DNA of 64,000 nt from Lota lota (GCA_026745465.1 JACYXH010000216.1:3828501-3892500); one strand, 5' to 3'; numbered from the stretch's first letter, positions 1 to 13,700 are shown. The notes: generated by a model from the letters alone, not told the origin. A program made the numbers and translations.

Positions 1-3000
1 AACATTCAACTGACAGAGGAACAAACCGTCAATTAGTCACAATAAATCATTGCTTTAGAGTCAACACGTTGGAGAACGTTTCTCGTTTCTGTAACATCAT
101 ATATTCACAAGAATTAGGACAAACATTGTCAGCTTGCCACGTGTAAAAAATATTTAACACTTACGTGTTCTATTGAAGGCTGACGGAGGTAGAAATGTGG
201 GAGAAAAGAAAGGAGGATCATTATTTCATCTTAATAAAAGTCTTTACATTGCAGCATTATCAACATCGTCGATCTCCAGTGTGAGTCTGTGCAGCCACAA
301 AATGGGCAATAATAAGGACATAATAAGGAGGACTTCCTCAATTATTACGGTGTAGGCCTATTATTTATCGACACGTGAGTCAGAAGGGGTCCACCTATAG
401 CTAGATGCTGACTTTTTGAAGAAAAAGTACCCGACAACCAAAACAACCAACCAAAGTGCGTCTTTATGTTAATTTAGCCAACAAGTGGTTAATTGTTGAG
501 GAAAAACGTGTCCGGGTCCCTGTGAAAACAGACACATGCAGGAGTATCGGTTCAAGCAATCAACACTAGGCTGTCAGGTACCACATGTGGAGGTGCACAA
601 AGACCTGCTAAGTCTCCCCCCTGGGGCGATGGAAACCAAATTAGCCCTGAAAAGGTTGCCTGCGACATACCTCAACCCACACAGCTCAGAAAGAGACTTT
701 TGGGGTGCGCCTTGAAATGCACCATGTGTGTCCAATGAAAAGGTACATCCTCTAATGATGCTATGAATCTTGAGGCTGAGAAGGCGCGAGAATAAAGACA
801 ATTCAAGGAAGGGGAAATGTCTGCAATGCAAGACCTTCCTTCAAAGCCTTCATCCTGCTCAAGAAGTGGCAGGCACTTAGCTCAAGTGCCAAAGCTGCAA
901 TTGTAATGAAAGTCCCCATAGGATGCCATACACATACGAAATCAGATGCCCCATGGGAAGACATCAGATTGTTCAGATAAGGATGAGTATTGACTTCCTG
1001 CTTCAGACCAAATTGCCCAAGGCCTAAACATCAGACTATGGGAATATGGTGTAATCATCCAGTGCCACATTAAGGATTTAGTTGCTCATGAACTGTTATT
1101 AAAACCACAAAGTGGAATCACAATGGAAAATGTCTAAGTTGTGGTCTTTTCTTATTTTTACACTTGTTTATGCAGCCTAATTCATGCATAGAAAAACAAT
1201 ACTTTTCATTAAAAAAACATTGTTTTTGTATCGACCCTTTGGAATGGATCCTGTATGATGTGAAGATATAACTTTTACAACTTGTTCTTGTTTGCACCTT
1301 CCGTACACAAAATAAATATCCCAGAATTCACTTCCCAAGTGATGACTAATTTCCTGCCCCCAGCAATCAAGCAACCAAGTGTCTTGTGTGTTCTACCTGC
1401 TTGTGAAGGCTCTGAATCCATAAAGAAGTTATGTCTTCCTCAGTGTGGTCAGTGTGAATCTTTTTTATGGCCTGATGGTCATGCTTTGTAGAGTTGCATT
1501 GTGTCATTTGCATTACCCCCCAAAACGAAATTCTCCACTTTTCCTTCAGTGAAAGACATGTAAACACACCTATAAAACTCAACGCTCAATAAGGTGGTTT
1601 ACATGCAAATCACGTACCCATATCCACAAGACACTTTCACCTGAATGGAAGCACACTGATCTGCAGTTGCTATAAAAGCATCACATTTTTGAATTTGTTC
1701 ACTAATAGCAAGTGTTCATTTTTGAAACGCCGACATTCAAAACGCGTGAATGATTTCTTCACTCCGACTTCACTTTTGCACACAACATGAATCATGCAGG
1801 CAGTCAAATCAATCTTTATACATGTTGTATGTATATGTATATACTGTATTCAATACACTCAACAAGTGTTAAATAACACTTTGAACTGAAATCAACTATT
1901 CACACCACAACAACCTACACAACATGTTACGGATGAGGCTACCATTGGCAATTAGCAATAAGAATGTGTGCCAGTGGATTAAGAGGGCTACTGTGTTCCC
2001 ACAAAAAGCCCATCCTAAAATTGAATCCAATAAATTCATTGAATTTATTTAATGTGATTAATGTAGTTTATTCCCTAAAGTTTAAAATACCCCTATTGTA
2101 GGATGAATATATAAAGTACAAAACAACAATGAGATCATTATGCCCACACACTTCAAGACAATGTCATAGCCCTTTCAGAGTGATTAGACAATTTCCTCTC
2201 ATTCTGTTCTATTCTATTCTAACCAGGTTACCAAGTTGTATTTATATCCACGTGGAGAGTGATTATCATGTATTTACTTACATACGTTTTTTTTTTTACG
2301 AATGTGGTAGGCAAGATATCAGTCAGACCTTTTAATCTCAACCTACGGAGGTGTCACAGTCATGCACTTTAAATGTTTTAGACATTCTTATACAGACCTC
2401 AAAATTCCTCAATCAATTAATTAAGGGTCTTCTTTTTCTCTCCATGCTAGCTTAACCTTCATCATTTGTTTACTTCCAAATAAACACATCATAATTGTAT
2501 TTCTCTGCATGCACGTAATATTTTCCTCAGATCATGAAAGGGTCTATTTTTGTGTCACCTAATGTGTTTATTATAGTTGGCCACCATCATATTGAATGTT
2601 CTCACTGCTTGTGTTTGGATCAGAGGTTGTCTTGGTAATAAGCACACTTTTACATGCAGACATAAATCATGTTTAGTCTGAACATTATCACGAATGTCTA
2701 TCTGGGAAGTATGTCTTATTACATTCCTTTGAGGCTATACACTGAGGAACAAAGGCATCGTAAAAGTCATCTCAAATAAATAAAAACCTGTACCTGTTAC
2801 AATTGGGAGTCAAATTGAGCTGCTCATAAAAATAATTGTTCTTGCACATTTGTACAGATCATATCCATAGTTGGAGACAGTATTGTGTTTAATGCAGAGA
2901 TATTATGTGACATACTTTCATCTCTATGCTGCACATAAACTTGATCGCCTGTGTGTTTTATCAGATCTGGGATGTATTACAGCTCAAGATTAATACCACA

Positions 3001-3570
3001 ACCATAAATGTCCAATTATGGTAACTTGAATAGGATACCATAAAATCATTATAGCACTAGGCCTACAGCAGACGTGATATCCAAGGATATGCATGTATAC
3101 AGTCGGAAAGGAAATCATGGTCTGTTTAATATGGTGTGTTCGGATTGAGACGTAAACAACCCATTGTATACATAAGCACTACAGGAGAGCAAAACACTTG
3201 TTTGAGAGGTGAGAAAGGGGGTTCATGTGTGGCAGTGAAAGAGCTTAAATCTTCTTGTTCAGTGTCAGAATTCATAAACAAATAATAGCTTGCATTTTAC
3301 TTTACCCTCAGACACTTATATGGCGTGAATATAATTCCAGATTGGATGTGGTCACTTGTGAGAAATGCAGCTCTGTGGTTGCAATCTTCTAAAATTGTTA
3401 AGCATTGATTCGGGTGCTAAAAGAAGTATGCATGGTGCACTGCACTTCAACATCAAATGTGCAGCATTTATATTGATTCCATTACACTAGTTTATAGTGC
3501 AGGGGCCTATTTTGTGGCCTGTATTGCTTTCCCGTGTTGTTCTGATCATCATGGGCTTGCCCCACCTCCT
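1..3570. other. Upstream non-coding stretch, nothing recognised
   Basis: This is AT-rich DNA with only short, unconserved open frames and no convincing splice-flanked exon. A GC-richer patch around 540-1000 has no readable protein. I see no gene here. Confidence 0.5.
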
Positions 3571-3589
3571 TTAAATTAATTTATTAAAC

Positions 3590-3970
3590 AGAGGGCTAAC
3601 AGTGGCATTGGAACCAGGGCCACAAATAGAGGGGACTGTGAAGTGCCACATGGGTGCACCACATTTGGACAAACTGTGCTGTCAGTAAAGGGAAATAAAT
3701 ACTGGAATAGCCTACCACCTGCAACAAGAGAGTGCCCTACATATCCCACTTTTAACATCCATCTCAAACAATGGATCAAGGCAGACATGAATTGTGATCA
3801 CTTTTAACCTAAATTGTTGTATAATGTATTTTGTCTTTTTTTGTGTATTTGTATACTGTAACTGTAATGGTTTTGTTTTGTTACCTGCCTAGGGACTACG
3901 GATGTAATCTAGCACATTTTTTTTTACACTGATGTTTATTAACGTGCTCGGTCCCCATTTAAATAAACAT
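3590..3970 (+). mobile_element. 3' end of a non-LTR retrotransposon (LINE) relic
   Basis: The plus-strand frame ending at the TAA near 3805 reads YWNSLPPATRECP...TFNIHLKQWIKAD. This is the typical C-terminal tail of reverse transcriptases of L2/CR1-like LINEs in fish, which usually carry a WNSLP motif followed by a LxxHLK-like segment. An AT-rich 3' UTR follows to about 3970. The reverse transcriptase core is absent upstream, so this is a 5'-truncated, dead copy. The clade is not certain. Confidence 0.6.
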
Positions 3971-4808
3971 ATAAAAAACACTTTTTATAAGCCTCTTGGG
4001 CTATCTGACTCTGTTCTTATGCTGCTGGGAAGCTGCTGATTTTTTTTTTTAACATTATCTTGTTGGCCTAGAATTGCAAACCAAAATAAATAAAAGTCTA
4101 CATAAACCATAACAGTTCAATAATGTTGTTCAATAACACTTCAATTATGTAAATTAAAGCGTGAGCCTTGTCTTCAATCAATTCCATATAATAATATGGA
4201 TGGTATCCTAGTCCAGAACCTGGGATGTGAAAGTTATAATTAAACTTTCCATTTAATAGCAAATATCCCCATCAAGTGGTGGCGACTCGTTAATGCATAC
4301 GTCAACCGCTGAGGCTGGTTGTAAAACTCAACCAACCTTTTATATGCGTGCCGCTCATTGGTCAACAGAGATTTTATACGACCTTCGGATTGGCTTGTAG
4401 CGCCAACAGTAGCCAGCATGTTCGTATGTTTTTTCCTTCTGGCTACTACTGGCAGTATATTCATAATCAACAGGTTTGTGTGCACCCTTAACATTAAATG
4501 TACAGTGTTATTTATGGATGCGAACGTAACCTTATGAGTCTAATTGCACAAAGCAGGAGTTGATCATTCAACGTTTAGCTAACTATCGTAATAAATCACT
4601 TTTTTCGGGCGTTTTGTACACAACTCTGAATACCTTTAAATTGGCTGGGTTAAATTGCCTCGTTTAGCCACGTTAGCTCGTGGTTAATATCCAACGAGGT
4701 TAGGGCGTTTCAATCGTGCATGTCTTTTAAATGATCTAAACCGCGAGCTATCTCACCTAACGTTAGCATGAGTTTGAGGGACGACGACACGAACAGCCCG
4801 CCAGCAGG

Positions 4809-4821
4809 GTTGCCTGGCAAC
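4809..4821. promoter_or_regulatory. X-box (RFX site), one-base spacer
   Basis: GTTGCCTGGCAAC is an inverted repeat of GTTGCC/GGCAAC with a one-base spacer, matching the RFX consensus RYYNCC-N(0-3)-RGNAAC. It lies about 790 bases upstream of the ankrd26 ATG. Confidence 0.65.
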
Positions 4822-4990
4822 AATCCACTACACAGGCGACCGAGTTTGTATTCGCTATAATGGGGTCTATTATATAGTTAAAGTTTACACATTGACCAGG
4901 GTCAAAAATGAATCAGTGAATATCGGTCATCATATAGCTAGCTAGTAAAGGTCCGCTACGTCGGCATATGATGGATTATGTATGCAGTTG

Positions 4991-5004
4991 GTTGCCATGG
5001 CAAC
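4991..5004. promoter_or_regulatory. X-box (RFX site), perfect palindrome
   Basis: GTTGCCATGGCAAC is a perfect 14-base palindrome and a canonical RFX X-box with a two-base spacer. It lies about 600 bases upstream of the ankrd26 ATG. RFX factors activate ciliary genes, and ANKRD26 is a distal-appendage protein of the centriole, so the site fits the gene. Confidence 0.75.
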
Positions 5005-5563
5005 AGTCTGCCGGGTACATGCTCGGGTGCGCGTCACGAGTAGTGTAGTGTTTCAGGTGAATAGTGAGTTTATGACCAATACCGCGAGTTAGTTGTGTTT
5101 AAACTCATGTGGTTGGAAAGTAAGGTGATCGTCTGCGTCGCGCGTTAGATAATGCACTAGTGCCCACTAGAGATGTGATCGATACACGAATACAGGTTAA
5201 TATAACGCTAAAGCACCCCTTAAAAAAGCAGCTTTTGGCCCGATGTTGATAGATAAACATCAGGTAAGCGTTGCTCGGTCAATGTTATTCATTCGTTACA
5301 GTGTAACGTTATCCCTGCCCGCCACTGTTGATGTGCTGTGAGCTGCTTTACATTTTTTTTTTGCCAAACGCCTTAGCAAGGATGCGACATTTTATGTATC
5401 GGGTGCGCCGCCCATCTCCGAGCAACAGCGAGGCGCTGTCGACAAGGGTTTTAATTTAGTGGTTAATCCGCTTTGCATGTCTTATTTATAGGGATGGGAA
5501 CGCCTGTAGTGATCCCTGAGGAGCAGCAGCCGCTGAGAAGCGTGGCGTGACGATGCAAAGGCG

Positions 5564-5605
5564 ATGAGGTCGTCTAGCTGTCAGATGCTCCGGATTGTAC
5601 AATGA
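5564..5605 (+). promoter_or_regulatory. Upstream ORF overlapping the ankrd26 start
   Basis: A 13-codon upstream ORF starts at 5564. Its TGA stop (5603-5605) overlaps the main ATG (5602-5604) as ATGA. A second, four-codon uORF lies at 5553-5567. Such an arrangement usually lowers main-frame translation and could allow reinitiation. No 5' transcript end is known, so both assume transcription starts upstream of 5553. Confidence 0.45.
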
Positions 5606-7703
5606 AGAAGATATTCAACTTCACCAAGAAAAAAAAGTTCCCGTCCAACACTTCTGACAACGGAAGCACAGTTTCCGGTGGTGGATATGATTTAAAAGAA
5701 AAGGACCTGGGGAAGGTGCACAAGGCGGCCCTGCTAGGTGATGTCTCAAAGCTGGTGCAACTTGCCAAGAAGAATGACATTAATCAGCTGGACAAGGAGA
5801 ACAGGTAAGGCACACCTAAATTCTGCTAATATGCACGGGTTTGTATGAATGTGAATACTCTTAATCTTGTGTATCTCGCCCACATCTCAACGGTCAGTGA
5901 CTTCATGTGTTGCCACTTAATTAGGTTTCCAGAAAGGATCATGTTACCCTTGACCAATAGAATGTGACGGGGGTAATTGTTGGGATTACCGGAACTACTT
6001 TGTGAATTGTAGTCAAATTATGCACCTGTATTTAAGTAATTAGTTTAGAATTACACTCAAGTTGATTTTCTAAACAAAATGGATTAAAGAATTTGTCATG
6101 TAAGAAGCTCATTGTCATAGTAGTTATAGTAATCATAAAGCATATATAATGATTGCTAATTCAAGGGTTCACATTAAATCGAACAATAAATACAACAGTA
6201 ACAAATATAACCAGCATACAGGTTTAATCAAAATGAGTGTAATATAACTTAGATTTTAATAAAGAAATGTATATAATTTGATGGACACTGGATGCTTTTA
6301 TCCAAACAATACATCCTTACAATACAGTGAGTGCATACATTCTTAGCATGGGTGACCCCAGTGGGAATCAAACCCCTAACTTAGTTCCATTGTGTCCATC
6401 TCTACTAGCAGAGCTAGACCAGATCCGGACTCTTTGAGAAAGTCTAATTTCCTTTCTGCCGGTTACAGAACACCTCTCCATATTGCATGTGCCAGTGGAC
6501 ATGTGGAGGTGGTTCAGTTCCTCGTGGACAGCAAAGTCAAACTCAACCTATGTGACAATCAAAACCGATCCGCCTTGATGAAGGTAAGCAGTATCAAGTA
6601 GATGATAAATGGACCTTGTCTTCATTTATTTATTTATTTTACATTTAAAAACTAAACTAAAGAATGGCTCAACCCACTGGTGCGCTCACCAGGTGGGCAA
6701 CATGCCTTGTAGCGACCCAGCTTCGTTCCAGCATGTTGTTTCCCCTCACTTGTAACCCGCTTTTCTGTCTTTGTCTATCCATAAATAACAATATATCCAT
6801 AAATGAACTGAACTCCAAAGCACAGTAGGACTCAAGCACACGTGCTCCTTCCTTTCCCTGCTTAACAAACTCCCCTTGTTCTCCGTCCCGCGCGGCGGCA
6901 GGCGGTGCAGAGCCAGCACGAGCGCTGCGTGAGCGTGCTGCTGGAGGGCCACGCCGACCCCAACCTGGTGGACATCAACGGGAACACAGCGCTGCACCTG
7001 GCCGCCAACATCCCGTCCAGCTCCACCGCCACACTGCTGCTGGAGCACGAGGCCAACATCAATGCCCAGAACAAGGCGAGGGAGCTCTCTTTATTTACTT
7101 CACCGAACCCCGGCTGAGGTCCTCGTTCCATCGCTCGTCTCCTCAAACTGGGATCAGTCGGCAGGAGAATGTGCTGCTAATATGCGCTTGGCAAATCTGT
7201 TATCGGGAGCTTTATGTACCCCTATATCACAGTAGTTTTGTAATGTACACAGATTTTGTAATGTGTTTATTTACACAAATGTGTTTGCCTAGATTGTGTT
7301 TCCAGCGATTTTACACAGATTGTGTGTTTTCAGGAGGGTTTTACACCCTTGGCTGTTTCTATCCGAGAGAACCACGTGGAGATGGCCGAGTTCCTACTCA
7401 AAGAGGGCGCCGATTTTAACATCACAGAGCAGGGTCAAAGGTCACAACAACCAGCTTCTAGCAAATCACTTTTGTTGTATTGATAGGAGAAAGCAAGCAT
7501 TGCTCTATACCTTGCTCTATTTTTTAATGCTGTTTTCTTTTGTCGTCACTGGTTTGGACTGCTAGGTCACCGTTGATGATCGCCGCAGGGAACGGCCAGA
7601 TTAGCATTTTGCGACTGCTCCTGCAGTATGATGCAGACATCTCGCTGAAGGACAGCAATGGTTGGTCCGCCGACGATCACGCGGTCATCAACGGACATCA
7701 TGC
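5602..7703 (+). CDS. ankrd26: ankrd26 exons 1-5: ankyrin repeats
   Basis: This five-exon block encodes residues 1-245. After MKKIFNF and a basic, serine-rich lead, LGKVHKAALLGDVSKL opens the ankyrin repeats. These continue with TPLHIACASGHVEVVQFL, ALMKAVQSQHERCVSVLL, TALHLAANI...ATLLLEH and TPLAVSIRENHVEMAEFLL, ending with SPLMIAAGNGQISILRLLL. That is about six helix-turn-helix units, as in the human protein. Exon 3 appears to end with a GC rather than a GT donor after the codons for AQNK. The ankyrin repeats mediate protein binding. The sharp homology here secures the gene identity. Confidence 0.9.
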
Positions 7704-10700
7704 GTAAGCCACGGTCCTCATGCTTCTCAATGTACTTTACTTTTACATGCATTAGTCAGGTGTAAGCTGTGGTCCTTGTTTTCCTTTGAAAGTGTATTTT
7801 TCACAAATTGGATTTCGGATGATGATCATACATGTAATTTTGTTAAAATTAGTCATGGGCACACATTAAAGACAATACTTATTACCGCCTACGATTATTA
7901 AAGGACTTCTTATGTTTGCATTTTCAGTTGTTCCCACCTTATCATCGAGCATGGTACCAAGAGAAACGGCGTGCCCTCTCTATCGCACCAAGTCCCCAGC
8001 AGAAAGAAGAAGAAAGGCGTGATTGGAAGTCCTCCCCACGGAGCAGAAGCAGGCTTCTCTCTAGGAGGACCAGCCATAGACAAAGACGGTAGGCAGACGC
8101 TTCTCTCATTGATTCATATTGTGTAGGGACTCAGAGATGTTATTCCTCGTTGACCATGGTTGTTTTGTTTATCCCTCATGCAATACCCCTTCAATGGATG
8201 TAGAGCATGGAGCGCATGCATCACGGAGAGGTATTATGTGTAGCTATAACTTGGCTTACACCATCGTCTCTGTGTTGTTTAGTATACTCTTCATTGTCAT
8301 GATGAGTTCTGATTTCAGATTTCACGGGAAAGCATCCAGTATTTCAATAGTTTGTGTTTTGTTGTCATTTCAAAAGGTCAAGCCATTGAATCCAATGTGA
8401 GTGCGAGAATATAAGAAGAGGTTTACTGACATTTCTTTGTGCTTCATTTCAGATGCAGAGGATAATTCTCAGTCGGAGTCAGTCAGCAGGTAACCCCAGC
8501 TTCATTGTCTGTGTGCATCTTGGAACACCTGACAGTTTTACCACATGCTGACACTAAGCCCCTGTTTAAACTCACATCAAACTGTTCAGGCCTTCAGTGA
8601 GTGCTGCAGATGATTGGCCATCGTCGGATGGGGATGATGATGAATTGGATTTGATCCCAAAGGTAATTTCACGCATATACTCATACGCAATGATCATACG
8701 CAATGATTTATTCTTGGGAGATTTGAATTAATATTACATTGTTGTGACACTATTCTCCTTATCCATGTTCTATTATTTTGACCCAGAAACAGCCAAAGCT
8801 AAACCTGAAGAAACTGATTGCCTCTAAGAAGGGAGGGAATGCTGGTAAATATTGAACCATCTATTACCTTGTTTAATACCTCCTGCTCTACTAGCTTGTG
8901 GTCGTAGTAACCTTCTCCCCCCATCCCTGCCCTCCCCTTTAGCCCAGCTAGACAGATCCCTGAGTGGTGGCGAGTCTGAGACTGAGACTGATGTTAGACA
9001 CCAGAGACCCTCATGCCTCCCTCAGGGGTTAACACCCAGAGTACCCCAGCACCCAACAGCCCCCTTCCCTGCGTCCTTCTCCAAAACCCCCTTGAAGACC
9101 TCCACCTCTGTCCAGAATTCCTCCAAGGTAAATGTTTGCATGTGAACCGTGTTGTAATGATTTTGACGTTACGTCTCTCGTCTCTTCCTTTCCTTTCTAT
9201 TATCTCACTGAACGAGGAGAGGGCGGAGGGGAGCTGGGAGTGGGTGAGTTGTCGGAAAAGGCTTCGGGTAGTAGGCCTAGAACTCCAGAGGGAGGACCCG
9301 ATGGAAGTCCCGAGGTGGACGACTCGGAAGGAGAAAATGAGGATGAAGAGGAGGTTGAAGACGAGGAGGGTGATGATGATGACGACGACGATGAAGAGGA
9401 TGATGACGATGAGGAGGAAGAAGATGAAGACGACGAGGAAAGTGAAGAAGAGGGAGAGGACGTGGAAAGCGAGGAAGAGTGTGAGGGAGAAGAAGAGGAG
9501 GAGGACGACAATAGTGCGGCCTCAGTCCTAGATGAGTCCATCGGTATCGAGGCTGAACATTCTGGCACAGGTGACCTAGACCTAATAGGTGATGGTGGTC
9601 AAAATGAGCCTGATAATTGCTTTTCTGATATCAAAATAACAGACTCTAATCTTGAGAGTGTGGGGCCTCCAGATTCAGAGGCTGAAGGTGTCAGTGAGAC
9701 TGGTTTGGCTGAAATACCAAACTATAGGATGCCAGTGAACCTAGATATAGCGGGAGACTGTGTTGTTTCAGCTATTAGAGTAGAGTCCAAGTTTTCAGAT
9801 GAAGATGAAAGTGTGCGGTCCGCAGATCCAAATATACAACCAGGCGATGGTGCAACAGGCGGCATAACACCCAGTCGTAGCACGGCAACTCTGTTAGCCG
9901 CTCAGAATGTGGATGTTCAGAATGTTCAAGAGGACAACGGAGATGGTGAAGATTGGTCCTTGACAAGTAAAGCGCACAGCGGAGATGCTTCTTGGATTGA
10001 CAGTGATGATGATGCCGCAGGTAATCAGGAGGGCGTGGAGCATGGACGCGACACAGTACTCTCTCAACGAAGCCACATGTCGGCAGAGAATATAGGGGAG
10101 GAAAAATCGGATGCTGCTGATTCTGAAATACCTCTGGCCAAAGAGGAACAACGGTGCTCGTCATGGGGCTCTTTGATACAGGAAGATGGCAGCGACCGAG
10201 AGGAGGATCCTCCTGATCTGAATGGACCAGGTGTGGAATCAGAGGTAGTCCCTACTCAATGGAAAAGATCGTCTCCAATACCAAATGAGGCATCTTTGTG
10301 GGATTATTCATCACCACCACCAGTGGCTCCCTCAAAATGCAATTCCCCCAAATCCCAGTTGGGGGAACCAACGTGTCCCTTGGATTCCCCATTACCAAGC
10401 TGCCCCGACTCACAGCAAAGAACAGAATCAAAGCTGGATGAATCAAAGTCTGAGTGGGATTCATCTTCAGACGATGACGAAGGCGTCCAAAAAAAGGATT
10501 CTTCTTCAACCAAAGATGCGGCATTACAGGTGATTGATTCTGTGGCCATAACTTCAAACCTCACAAGCAAGACTGAAGAAGATGAGGAAAGGAACAGGGT
10601 TACTCATGATTTCTCCCCTGTGGTGTCACCAGAGCCTCAGGACGAAGTGAGGCCTAACTCCCAAGCATTAGATGGTAACGTTGAATTGATCACCATGTCT

Positions 10701-13700
10701 CCAGAAGCTGAGGAACGCTTGGGCAATCAAAATGACCATGATGATGGTGATGATAATAGCTGGGATGACGGTGAAAATGATTCAAATAATGAGGCAGAGA
10801 GACCCGTTTCTCCCACTCAAAATGGGAGCGAAAGCTCCCCGCATACAAAAGAAAAGGAACTTGGTGTAAATCGCCCTCTACTCAAGTTAAGGCAAGACGA
10901 AGAAGATCGCAATGATGAAGATGTGGAGAGTAGGTCCGCCACACAAAGAAACTCATTATCCCCAATAGTAACCCTTGCAGGTATCATTCACGACAACAAT
11001 AAGGATAAAGAAGACGAATATGAGGTAGATGAGGAGCCCCCGGTGTCTATGATCAAGGGAAATGATTCTGACGAGGACTTCAGCGGCGATCCAGAAGACC
11101 CGTTTTTCGGTACCAACAAAGGCTCTCCCAAAGCGGAGGAGGAAAGTGAGAATTCCGACAGCCGGGCCAAGAAGCTGAGGTACGACTTCGCCAGCGCCAC
11201 AGTCCAAGTGGCCGTATGCGGTGACGACTCGGACAGCACTCTCGGTGAACGTCCGGACGAAGGTCCCGGGGAGAGGGCGGACGAGGCGTGCGAGCCCAGA
11301 TTAACATCCTATGTACCACTAGGAGGTGAAGATGACTTCATCCGCGAGAACATAGCAGAGCTGGGGGACCACGACGATGAAGACCATGAGAAGGTGGACT
11401 CATGCGATAATGCTTCCACTAAAGTGCACAACGCTGCCGAGTCCGACAGCCACGGATTCTCTGATGAGGAGCTACCTACGACTGACATTGATGACGTGGA
11501 TGTGGACTCCCCACCCGAGGTAGAGAACTTGATCAAAGGAAGCTCCCAAATCGGAAACATGGCAGATCTTGTCAAACAGGTACAACTGACTGTGGCGTGT
11601 GAAAGGCAGCAGGTAGTTGTGTTCTTCTCTCTGGAGTTTATGTTCATGTAACATGGTTGATTATGTAAATATGAATGTAGTAAGTATTTGGAGGAACCTT
11701 CATAAATACAAATATTTTTGTTCCCATCCATACACAGAATGAAGAGTTAACCGATGATGGAGAAGAGGAAACTGGTGATGAGGAGGAGGAGGAAGATGAC
11801 GAAGAAGAGGAAGAAGGTCTCACATCAGAAAATGACCAGGATGAGGAGGTGAAAGAGGCCTCCCCAGCTGTAGCAGCCCCCTCTAAGGACCCCGGCGTCT
11901 CAAAGGATAATCGGCGGGGTAAGTTTCTGACCTCTATTATTTTCTGTTTAATGTGACTTAATGTCACTTTGTGACTTAATGTCACCTTTACCTTACCCGT
12001 AGATTTTCTCTCCGAGTTGGGCCTGGAAAAGGAAGTGGAGGATGACGATTCTTGGGATTCTGAGGTACGTCAGAAAGAGTTTGGAAGATCTAGGCCCTGT
12101 ATGAGTAGTGTGAGGTGCATATAATTTCAAAGACTTACAAATTTAAACAATGTTTCCAGTCCCACTCTGACAGTCCCCGAAACTCTCATGCTGGAAAGAG
12201 TGGCCCTCGTCCTAAAGGGCCCGCAGCAATGTCTGCTTTGGGAAAGAACAATGGAGAAGGTAGTTTCACTTTCTGTTTCTCAGTTTGAAAATGACCGATT
12301 TGTGCCATTGGCTTTGCTTTATTTTACAATCATTCCAGGCATCATTCCATGCTGCAGAAAATGTGTGACCGTATGTAGAGGTACACTTTGTACAACCAGG
12401 ACTCGTGCCAAACACATGAAGTTGAAATTGGAAGTACTGTTGTATTTCTGAATTGTGATTGTATAATTATAAAAGTGTTGCTTTAGCTGCTGACAATGAA
12501 AGCAAAATACCATTAATAGGCCACACGTGTGTTAACTTGTTAACTAACTCATTCTTATTAAGTTGTCCAACTTTTAACAGTACGTTACATTTCCTTTTTG
12601 TAGACGTCTTTTATATTCCCTCTTACTTGAGAGGGGGAGAGAGCAGTAAAGGGACATTTCTAGAGCCTTGGAGAGGTGTAGGCAGGCCAGGAGACAGCCA
12701 GTTAGTGGGTATGAATGTCTGTCTTGTCTCAGTGCTTGCCAAGGAAAAGCATGTCCTGTAGCATCCCCAGTGAGCCATCATTAACCTCCGTGATACATGA
12801 ACCACCGCATTGACACGAGTCGCATGACGCATCCACTGAGCATACGGAATGCCATCGTCCTTCACTTCCTGTGTCTGTGAGAATGTTTTGTAACCCAACA
12901 CAATCGGAATAGTTGTGCTGATTATATTCTAGATAATTCTGCTTGTTGTTGATTTTGGGTTGGATCGTTTGTTTTAATCATTATTTTAACTAGTTTGCAT
13001 TATTTTATTGCCGACAGTTATTCCACACATGAGTGTCCTCCCCGATGGATGATGGATAGATCAGCCTACCAGTTGATAGTCAAGTTCATTTTATTGGTAT
13101 AGCCCTTAATCAAAGTTCCAGTCTAAAAGGGCTTTACAGGCCACATACTTTTGACACCCCCATACCCTAGCCCCCCAAAGGGCAAGAAAAAACTCCCTTA
13201 ATCAACGAGGAAGAAATCTTGAGATGGAATGCAGAGTGGGGGATCCCTCCTTCGATGGATTGTTAGGAGTGCAATGGTTGCCATAATTGACATACATAGT
13301 TGTATTACAAGCCGTTTTAAATACAATGAAAAAAATGCTGGCTGGTGAGCAAGCTGGGAGCCGCCAGGGGTGGCCAGGTGTCCATTCATGATCATTGCAA
13401 CACACTAAAAAAGAGACAGTATTACAGTTGGATGGGGCAGGGTGGGCAAGGAACATGTAGGGGATCTCTAATTTAGTGCCTATCGGCCGCCATTAATTAA
13501 TCAGTTAAAGTCCACTGGGTGTGCTGGTAAGTTGATCTGTCTTTCATACATCTGGGTGGATGTGCCCATGTGTAATGTCACTAAAGGGTAGATTTTGATG
13601 GCTTGTAATGGCTAATCAACATCACACCTGGTGGTAAAACAGGGGCTTTTTAACCATATGCCTCTCACCCATTCACGCTCGTTTTCATTTCCATTCTTCT

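Larger units (their letters stand above)
4640..5601 (+). promoter_or_regulatory. ankrd26: Probable ankrd26 promoter and 5' UTR
   Basis: This segment is richer in CpG than the DNA upstream and runs directly into the first coding exon. It holds two RFX-type X-boxes (4809-4821 and 4991-5004) and two upstream ATGs close to the main start. No TATA box was seen, which suits a housekeeping or ciliary gene. The transcription start cannot be placed from sequence. Confidence 0.5.

Noticed and set aside
9200..9568. Minus-strand poly-serine ORF
   Set aside because: It is the antisense shadow of the D/E codon tract of the ankrd26 acidic exon.
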